Below are positions 58,534 through 64,000 of a stretch of 64,000 nt of DNA, one piece after another. The stretch is taken from contig NZ_LRMM01000005.1 in assembly GCF_001647275.1 (NCBI RefSeq), positions 62,001 through 126,000 of the forward strand. The letters run 5' to 3'. The stretch is from Rufibacter ruber (GTDB taxonomy: Bacteria; Bacteroidota; Bacteroidia; Cytophagales; Hymenobacteraceae). The notes beneath the pieces are model-generated. The model was not told the origin of the DNA and did not search any database. It worked only from the letters and a program-made list of their open reading frames with translations. Each line of letters opens with the position of its first letter. Position 1 is the stretch's first letter. The position numbers and the translations under genes are program-made.

Positions 58534-61239
58534 TTAGTTTCTACCCTGCACCGTTATCTTCTGCAGCACCCGGTTAAAGGAGGCAAAGAGAATGTACTGG
58601 TTCTGCACCTCGTTGAACTGCACACTCACCGGGAATGAGGTATTGATGGGGTCTTTGCCCAGCGGCTGGGCCTGCACGTCAAACAGATAGGCTTTGCGCG
58701 TACCGGTCTCCCTGATCACGTACAGCTTCTTGTCTCCCCCAAAGTGGAAGTACTGCACCTCCTTAGCTGACGACGTGACAAACCGCCGGTCTAGCAGCAG
58801 TTTGAGCTCCTGGCTGTACAGCGCCACCCGCCCAGGGTCTGTCCGGGCTATGATGTAAGATTTACCGGTTGGCTCCGGCACCAGCTCAAAGGTGCTTCTC
58901 CGGTCTGGGCGCAGCAGCTGTTTCCGGCTAATGATTTCGCCCGTCAGGTCAAATGTGACCACTTCGCCACTCTGGGTAACGGTGGCGCAGGTAGAGCGGC
59001 GGAAGGAAATGCCCGGCTTGACAAAAAGCCCTGACCGCAGGTTGGCCCCCAGGTTGATGGGGAAACCGGGGTATGGCTCCCCCTGTTCGCCAAAGGCATA
59101 GACAAACCCATTCTCCAGCACCACCATGATCACGTTTCTGCCGTTGACCTTGAGGTGCTGCGGCGGCGCGGCCAGCCGGCTGTCTAAGCGCATAGGCGTC
59201 CACCCGCCCTGCAGGTTGCCCTGCATGTCCAGCAGGAAGATATTGCCCAGCTGGTCATCTACCGCCAGCCGGTAGTTCCCGTTCTTGTCATAGTCAAACA
59301 CGGTCAACTGCTGCAGACGCAGGGAGTCTCCCAACGTAAACGGGAAGTTCTCCAGGTCATTCCCGTTCTTGTCTACCCCAAAGATACGGTTAGGCGTGGC
59401 GAAAAAATATTTGAGCCGTTTGTCTGCCCCATACACCAACTGGTGCACCGGCCCCATGACCCGGGCATCCAGCGTGTCTGTCCAGTTCTGCCTGTCCAGC
59501 TGGGCTGACACCCCGTGCAGCACCAGTGCCGAGTCCTGCACCACCAGCTCAGCGGTGTTGTCAACGGGGTACTGCAACAGGAACGGCATGGTGAGCAACC
59601 GGCTCTTCAGGTCATACGTCTCTTCCTGGGTAATGCCCTGGGAGGCCAGCACCTTCTTCACAGAAGACTCCTCCTGGTGCCGCAAGATCAGGCTGGTGTA
59701 GTACTGCTGCTCGGCGGCACTGAACTGGAAACTCAGGTAATTGAACTTCTTTACAATGCTGCTGTTGCGCAACAGGGCCGCCTGGATCTGGTTGTTCATA
59801 GACCGCACCAGCAGGTTCCAGGCGTTGGCGGTGTGGATGTACAGCCCCACGTTGTCTTCCTGCTGCGTTTCTGCCAGCAGCGGCTCCATGGCCTCAGACT
59901 TGCCCCAGACCTTGCCCGCCTTCACCTCTGCCAGGAGCGAACGCATGGTGGCCACATCATCTGTGAACAGGATATAGTTTTGCAGCGTGGTATAATAGGT
60001 CTGGTCAAACCCCTTGAACATGTCTCCAAACAGCTGCTGTGGAAGATCTTTGGCTGTCAGCAACCGAATGGTGTGGTCGGCATACTTTTCCTGAGTACCG
60101 GCGGTCTGCCCCGGCTGCAGGCGGTTCAGCAGGGACTGGGTGTACGCCGGGTTAGACGCCTGCGCAAACAGGACCTTCTCTGGCGAGGTTCTGGTGTCAT
60201 AGGCCTCTAAGTAGCAGAGCCCCAGCTCCCCGGCAAACGAATTGGCCAGAGTGTCCAGAAACGAGGCATTGGGCTTGCCTGACACCGCCCTGAGCACCCC
60301 CATCTGGTTCATGCCCAGGTGCAGCAGCACCGCCGCCCGGTTGGGAATCACCTCCCTGAGCTTGAAAGATTTGGCGGCATGCCCTTTCAACCGGCTGAAC
60401 AGGGACCCCTCCACCGTCTCCGGGTTAGAGAAGCCGTTCAGGAAAAGCCGGTTGTTGTTCAGTTTCAGCTCCAGCATGCTGTTGCGGCAGAGGCTGCTCA
60501 ACAGGTTCACGTCATCCAGCAGGTCTTCCTTCAGAAAGGTACTGAACAGGTCTGGCACGTGCTGGTAGTTGATGAACACGTTGGCGTACACCTCTGGCTG
60601 GCTCAGGTAGTTGGTGTTCTTGTAATCTTTGGCCGGTGATTCCAGCTGCCCCCGGTTTATGCGCCGCACCACCTCCTCTACCAGCACCGGGCTGGCGCTG
60701 ATCACCAGGTTGTTGTGGTAGCTGAAAAAAGAAAAGTTGTTGGTGTTGTTCTGGTGAACGATGTCTGTGATCTGAAACCCCTGGTAATCCCGTACCTCCT
60801 GCCGGTACTCGTCTGCCTTCACCACATTCTCCACCAGGGTCCTGATGTAGCGGTGCTCTGCCACCGTGTTTACCGGTATGTAATAGAGCAGCTCCTGGTC
60901 AGTGCGCCCCATCACGTGCAAAGACACCAGCATGTTCTTATTGACCAGGAAGTTTCTGAACTGGGAGCGGCCGCCAGAAAGGCTGTCCAGGGTGGTCAGC
61001 TGGTCTTCCAGCCGCAGCACAAAGGGCATCTGCGAGACGGTAGACCACAGGTCTGACTCCTGCAGGTGGTCAATGAACCGGGGCACGCTGTTGGTTTCGG
61101 CAATAAAGACGGCATCATCAGGTACCAGCGTCCAGAGGTCTACTTTTTCGCGAGCCTCTGTCCATTTGGTAAACCCGTAAAAGCCCAGCGCCAACAGCAC
61201 CACCACACCACAAAGCCAGTAAATCGTCTTTTTCGGCAT
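58534..61239 (-). CDS. large membrane-anchored DUF3352-like protein with propeller-like C-terminus
   Basis: 901 residues from the ATG at 61239. Single N-terminal transmembrane helix (IYWLCGVVVLLALGFYGFT), then a long extracytoplasmic part. The first two thirds have the DUF3352 type of repetitive, evenly spaced hydrophobic strands (FIDHLQESDLWSTVSQMP, GMNQMGVLRAVSG). The final 300 residues (from about KYFFATPNRIFGVDKNGND) look like PQQ/propeller repeats with NGNDLENFPF and FAFGEQGEPYPGFPI-like blades. Function unknown. Confidence 0.8.
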   Translation of the reverse strand: MPKKTIYWLCGVVVLLALGFYGFTKWTEAREKVDLWTLVPDDAVFIAETNSVPRFIDHLQESDLWSTVSQMPFVLRLEDQLTTLDSLSGGRSQFRNFLVNKNMLVSLHVMGRTDQELLYYIPVNTVAEHRYIRTLVENVVKADEYRQEVRDYQGFQITDIVHQNNTNNFSFFSYHNNLVISASPVLVEEVVRRINRGQLESPAKDYKNTNYLSQPEVYANVFINYQHVPDLFSTFLKEDLLDDVNLLSSLCRNSMLELKLNNNRLFLNGFSNPETVEGSLFSRLKGHAAKSFKLREVIPNRAAVLLHLGMNQMGVLRAVSGKPNASFLDTLANSFAGELGLCYLEAYDTRTSPEKVLFAQASNPAYTQSLLNRLQPGQTAGTQEKYADHTIRLLTAKDLPQQLFGDMFKGFDQTYYTTLQNYILFTDDVATMRSLLAEVKAGKVWGKSEAMEPLLAETQQEDNVGLYIHTANAWNLLVRSMNNQIQAALLRNSSIVKKFNYLSFQFSAAEQQYYTSLILRHQEESSVKKVLASQGITQEETYDLKSRLLTMPFLLQYPVDNTAELVVQDSALVLHGVSAQLDRQNWTDTLDARVMGPVHQLVYGADKRLKYFFATPNRIFGVDKNGNDLENFPFTLGDSLRLQQLTVFDYDKNGNYRLAVDDQLGNIFLLDMQGNLQGGWTPMRLDSRLAAPPQHLKVNGRNVIMVVLENGFVYAFGEQGEPYPGFPINLGANLRSGLFVKPGISFRRSTCATVTQSGEVVTFDLTGEIISRKQLLRPDRRSTFELVPEPTGKSYIIARTDPGRVALYSQELKLLLDRRFVTSSAKEVQYFHFGGDKKLYVIRETGTRKAYLFDVQAQPLGKDPINTSFPVSVQFNEVQNQYILFASFNRVLQKITVQGRN

Positions 61240-61421
61240 CCTGTAAGGGTTAGGAAACACAAAAATAACGGAAAAACCTCCGCTTCAGCGTCCTTTCTCT
61301 ACAAATTGATATGATCAGGGTGCAAAGCCACCCCGCGTTTTCTTAGTAACTTGCGCAAAGTTCAGAGCGCCCGGGGGTAACACCCCTCATGGGCGGTGTC
61401 TGTATTGGCGGCCGCCCGGGT

Positions 61422-61461
61422 CTGTTTTCGCCCTGTTTTCCCAAAAACAGGCCGAAAACAG
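61422..61461. repeat. CTGTTTT palindrome, copy 36
   Basis: CTGTTTTCGCCCTGTTTT / AAAAACAGGCCGAAAACAG with one core mismatch; in the divergent spacer before dtd. Confidence 0.92.
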
Positions 61462-61523
61462 AATACGCCCCCTCCTGTAGAGGCAGGTTTTTCTGAACCG
61501 ATGACATTCACACAGTTAAAATT

Positions 61524-61976
61524 ATGCGCGTAGTGCTACAGCGGGTCACGCAGGCATCTGTGACCATTGAAGGGAACGTGAACGGCCAAATTGGCCAGGG
61601 GCTGCTGGTGTTAGCCGGCTTCACCCCCACAGACACCCCCGAAGACCTGGCCTGGACAGCCCGGAAAATTGTCCAGCTCCGTATTTTCAATGACGCGGAA
61701 GACAAGATGAACCAGAGCGTGCAAGACGTGCAGGGCGGCCTTCTGCTCATTAGCCAGTTCACCCTGTACGCCAACACCAAGAAAGGCAACCGCCCTTCTT
61801 ACATCAACGCCGCACCGCCGGCCGTGGCCATTCCGCTGTACGGGCAGTTTCACCAGACCCTGGAAAAGGAGCTGGGCAAACCGGTTCCCACGGGTATTTT
61901 TGGCGCAGACATGAAGGTGAGCCTGCTCAATGACGGCCCCGTCACCATCACCATTGACTCGCAAAACCGCGAATAA
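61524..61976 (+). CDS. dtd: D-aminoacyl-tRNA deacylase
   Basis: 150 residues. SQFTLYANTKKGNRPSYINAAPP carries the GxxRPS catalytic loop; MRVVLQRVTQASVTI is the family N-terminus; TGIFGADMKVSLLNDGPVTI ends it. It removes D-amino acids (and glycine from tRNA-Ala) from mischarged tRNA. Confidence 0.96.
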   Translation: MRVVLQRVTQASVTIEGNVNGQIGQGLLVLAGFTPTDTPEDLAWTARKIVQLRIFNDAEDKMNQSVQDVQGGLLLISQFTLYANTKKGNRPSYINAAPPAVAIPLYGQFHQTLEKELGKPVPTGIFGADMKVSLLNDGPVTITIDSQNRE

Positions 61977-62029
61977 TTGTTCATTGTTGATTGTGTTTGG
62001 GCATCGGCCACAGGCCGAAACTAGAAAAC

Positions 62030-62069
62030 GTGTTTTTGGCTTATTTCCCCGAAAACAGCCCTAAAACAC
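62030..62069. repeat. CTGTTTT palindrome, copy 37
   Basis: GTGTTTTTGGCTTATTT / GAAAACAGCCCTAAAACAC, mismatched core. Confidence 0.75.
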
Positions 62070-62140
62070 AATTCTCATTTGCACATCAGTACATTATAAA
62101 ATTCACTCAATCACGCATTCACTCCTTCACTCATTAAAAA

Positions 62141-62470
62141 ATGACCCTAGAGCAAGCCCAACAAGCCGTAGACACCTGGATTAAAGACGTAGGCGTGCGG
62201 TACTTCTCTGAACTGACCAACCTGGCCATTCTCACAGAGGAGGTGGGCGAAGTGGCCCGCATCATTGCCCGCCGGTACGGGGACCAGTCGTTTAAGAAGA
62301 GCGACGAGGAAGTAGACCTGGCCACTGAGATGGCTGATGTGCTGTTCGTATTGATTGCGCTGGCGAACCAAACCGGCGTAAACCTGACCGAAGCGTTCCA
62401 GAAAGGCCTGGAGAAACGCACCGCCCGGGACAAAGACCGTCACCAGAACAACCCCAAGCTAAAGGGATAA
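62141..62470 (+). CDS. MazG-like nucleotide pyrophosphohydrolase
   Basis: 109 residues. ILTEEVGEVARIIAR (EExxE) and EMADVLFVLIALAN (ExxD) form the all-alpha NTP-PPase site. It cleaves (d)NTPs to monophosphates and may sanitise the nucleotide pool. Confidence 0.93.
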   Translation: MTLEQAQQAVDTWIKDVGVRYFSELTNLAILTEEVGEVARIIARRYGDQSFKKSDEEVDLATEMADVLFVLIALANQTGVNLTEAFQKGLEKRTARDKDRHQNNPKLKG

Positions 62471-62488
62471 TTCAACAAAAGAGAAAAA

Positions 62489-62528
62489 CCGTTTTCGGGC
62501 TGTTTTTCTGAAAACAGGCCAAAAACGG
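62489..62528. repeat. CTGTTTT palindrome, copy 38
   Basis: CCGTTTTCGGGCTGTTTTT / AAAACAGGCCAAAAACGG, the mazG-side copy of a convergent pair. Confidence 0.85.
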
Positions 62529-62557
62529 GAATTTAGCCAGCATCACGCCTCCCCTCT

Positions 62558-62648
62558 TTGTCAATCTGGAAGAATCTTAGGGAACAGTGGGCGAACTAGA
62601 AAAGCGGTAGCTATTACCGTTCGCCACCGGGATCCTTTCAGGATGACA
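62558..62648. repeat. solo copy of the GIY-YIG element termini
   Basis: 91 bp: TTGTCAATCTGGAAGAATCT left and GATCCTTTCAGGATGACA right, inside GGGCGAACTAGAAAAGC and ACCGTTCGCC. The right end is almost identical to that of the nuclease element at 3211-3590. Confidence 0.72.
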
Positions 62649-62691
62649 GATTTAAAAAAGCAGAGAAAGAACTTACGCTTGCTTATTAAGG

Positions 62692-62730
62692 CTGTTTTGG
62701 CGCTGATTTCTAGAAAATAAGCCAGAAACG
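62692..62730. repeat. CTGTTTT palindrome, copy 39
   Basis: CTGTTTTGGCGCTGATTTC with weakly paired right side; the comB-side copy of the convergent pair. Confidence 0.7.
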
Positions 62731-62786
62731 AAATTGCTACTAATTGGTATCTGTGGGCCGCTCCTGCCGTTTATGGAGAAAAGCGC

Positions 62787-63497
62787 TTACCCCAACTCTG
62801 CCGGCACCAGCACTTCACCCTGCAGCACGGGCACCAGCTGGTACACGTCTTCCTGCAGGCAGAACTCAATGTCTGGCAGAATGTGCAGCCGCTCCAGCCG
62901 TTGCACGTGTGAGGACTTGGACAAGAAACCAAGCAAATCAGTTTTGGCGGTTTGGTACAGGTGGTACGCCGCCAGGGTAGCGTCATGGTTCAGGTGGAAG
63001 TCAGCTTGCAATCGTTCAGCCAGCGCCCCGGCAAAGAGCGTGTCTTCCAGATTGAACAGGCCTTTCCAGCCGGCACAGACCACTACCACGTCTTTGCCTT
63101 TGGCCCGCACGTAGCGGGCCACGGCGCCCACGTTCACAAACGCCCCCACCAGCACCTCATCTGCCGCGCGTGACAGCCTGATGGCCTGCGTGCCGTTGGT
63201 GGTGGTGATGGCCAGCCGCTTGCCTTCTACGCCCTCCCGGTAATGAAACGGCGAATTGCCAAAGTCAAACCCGTCTGCCTTGATGCCATCCCGCTCAGCG
63301 GCCACCAGGTAGCCCTTCTCCCGGAACGCCAGGCATTCCTGCAGGTCACTTACCGGGGCAATGTGGGAAACCCCGTGCGCCAGGGCGGTCACCATGCTAG
63401 ACGTAGCCCGCAGCACATCTACCGCCACGGCAATCTTTCCCTTTAAATCATACAGCGGCAACAGCTCTGGGCTGAAACAAACATCTATAGAAGGCAT
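62787..63497 (-). CDS. comB: 2-phosphosulfolactate phosphatase
   Basis: 236 residues. MPSIDVCFSPELLPLYDLKGKIAVAVDVLRATSSMVTAL, AGERDGIKADGFDFGNSPFHY-type (here AAERDGIKADGFDFGNSPFHY) and TTNGTQAIRLSRAADEVLVGAFVN match ComB. It makes sulfolactate from phosphosulfolactate. In archaea this serves coenzyme M; in Bacteroidota a link to sulfonolipid (capnine) synthesis is a reasonable inference, but no other genes for it are adjacent. Confidence 0.9.
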   Translation of the reverse strand: MPSIDVCFSPELLPLYDLKGKIAVAVDVLRATSSMVTALAHGVSHIAPVSDLQECLAFREKGYLVAAERDGIKADGFDFGNSPFHYREGVEGKRLAITTTNGTQAIRLSRAADEVLVGAFVNVGAVARYVRAKGKDVVVVCAGWKGLFNLEDTLFAGALAERLQADFHLNHDATLAAYHLYQTAKTDLLGFLSKSSHVQRLERLHILPDIEFCLQEDVYQLVPVLQGEVLVPAELG

Positions 63498-63501
63498 TTT
63501 G

Positions 63502-63661
63502 AAAAAGTTCTGAGTTCTGAGCCTTGAGTCATATAAAAAATTGGCGTTTTAGGGCTGTTTTCTGGAAAACAGCCCTAAAACGCCTGCGGTTGTTCTGAGT
63601 CTAAAGCCTGAAAAATTAAAATTATCTGACTCAGGACCCATGACTCAAGACTCAGAACTCT
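63502..63661. repeat. inverted GAGTTCTGAGTC-type repeats around palindrome copy 40
   Basis: GTTCTGAGTTCTGAGCCTTG on the left and, inverted, GACTCAAGACTCAGAAC on the right, each made of related 7-10-bp units. A similar string (TTCTGAGTTCAGAGTCCTGA) follows mutA at 3166-3186. Confidence 0.65.
63543..63584. repeat. CTGTTTT palindrome, copy 40
   Basis: GGCGTTTTAGGGCTGTTTT with perfect complement around a 4-nt loop. Confidence 0.95.
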
Positions 63662-64000
63662 TTATACTGTTGGTTTGTAGAACGGCAGTTTCACCACCTG
63701 CGCCTTGAGCTGCTTGTTGCGCACTTTGATAAAGAGTTCTGTTCCGGGGGCCGAGAACTCGGTTTTCACGTAGCCTAAGCCCACGCCCTTGCCCAGAGAG
63801 GGCGACATGGTGCCAGAGGTTACTTCGCCAATGGTGGTGCCCTCTGCGTCAACAATCTCATAGTGGCTGCGCGGAATGCCCTGCTCCATCATCTCAAACC
63901 CCACCAGTTTTCTGGAGACGCCCTGTTCCTTCTGGGCTTTGAGGTTCTGGGCATTGGTGAAGTCTTTGGTGAACTTGGTCACCCAGCCCAGCCCGGCTTC
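63662..64000 (-). CDS. gcvT: glycine cleavage system T protein, C-terminal part
   Basis: The reading frame runs off the right edge, so only the C-terminal 112 residues are present and the true start lies beyond 64000. EAGLGWVTK is encoded at the edge. It continues with [38 protein letters not shown] and a terminal beta-barrel strand pattern ([18 protein letters not shown]). GcvT releases ammonia from aminomethylated lipoyl-H protein and makes methylene-THF. Confidence 0.95.
   Translation of the reverse strand, partial: EAGLGWVTKFTKDFTNAQNLKAQKEQGVSRKLVGFEMMEQGIPRSHYEIVDAEGTTIGEVTSGTMSPSLGKGVGLGYVKTEFSAPGTELFIKVRNKQLKAQVVKLPFYKPTV

Larger units (their letters stand above)
62471..62786. other. 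convergent intergenic stretch with solo element and two palindromes
   Basis: Holds palindrome copies 38 and 39 and the solo GIY-YIG-type element (62558-62648). No ORF seen. Confidence 0.7.

Overview
The window comes from a Bacteroidota chromosome, most likely the Cytophagales (Hymenobacteraceae, Rufibacter/Pontibacter-like). This rests on type IX secretion genes (PorT, a PorE-like lipid-anchor-type protein), a DUF5606 gene, few visible Shine-Dalgarno sequences, and at least fourteen start regions that carry the Bacteroidota promoter signature TAnnTTTG, two or three of them with a TTG about 19-20 bp upstream. The genus is inference. No rRNA, tRNA, CRISPR array or prophage was seen.

Layout. 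0.3-13.3 kb: a DUF72 gene and a dispersed methylmalonyl-CoA mutase locus (mutA, mutB, meaB). It is interrupted by a 380-bp GIY-YIG nuclease element with terminal inverted repeats, by a REP-associated (RAYT) transposase between two 137-bp inverted REP clusters, by a large secreted metalloprotease and by a beta-propeller protein. meaB carries a one-base frameshift. 14-22.6 kb: housekeeping genes (xerD, aroQ, a class V aminotransferase, marC, rnhA, trmN6, saccharopine dehydrogenase-like, cdd, an esterase). 22.8-27.6 kb, minus strand: a PorE-like OmpA protein, ubiE, porT, an SDR and a VOC protein. 28-38.6 kb: engB, a TonB-C protein, DUF5606, fbp, aspartokinase, crotonase, peroxiredoxin, waaA-rsgA, a glycosyltransferase, Nudix and cyclophilin. 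38.8-47.3 kb: a GNAT, a ZIP-like protein, an NTF2-like protein, a MoxR/chelatase-like AAA ATPase with its VWA partner, two tiny membrane proteins, DUF427 and an acyl-ACP desaturase. 47.4-54.6 kb: a surface-glycan region (methyltransferase, dimethylformamidase-like protein, GT2, Wzx flippase, frameshifted DegT aminotransferase, FemAB-like transferase, FdtA-like ketoisomerase) that looks like dTDP-3-amino-3,6-dideoxyhexose synthesis and export. 55-64 kb: YigZ, CorA, YceI, a 901-residue DUF3352/propeller protein, dtd, a MazG-like protein, ComB and the 3' part of gcvT, which runs off the window.

The most striking signal is not a gene. About 40 copies of one palindrome, built from CTGTTTT ... CTGTTTT / AAAACAG ... 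AAAACAG, are scattered through the window, nearly always between genes. Their inner pairs covary, so the hairpin is conserved more strongly than the sequence. Several copies share an arm with a canonical terminator hairpin, one fills a whole intergenic gap, one contains a stop codon and one forms codons near the 5' end of mutB. Two further repeat systems are tied to small nucleases: the GIY-YIG element, which has two gene-less relatives in the window, and the RAYT/REP unit, which has one decayed relative. A 163-bp foldback element and several smaller REP-like hairpins are also present.

Two conserved enzymes (MeaB and the DegT aminotransferase) are each broken by loss of one G in the same local context (GCGGGC read as GCGGC). 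That makes a systematic sequencing error at least as likely as true pseudogenes.
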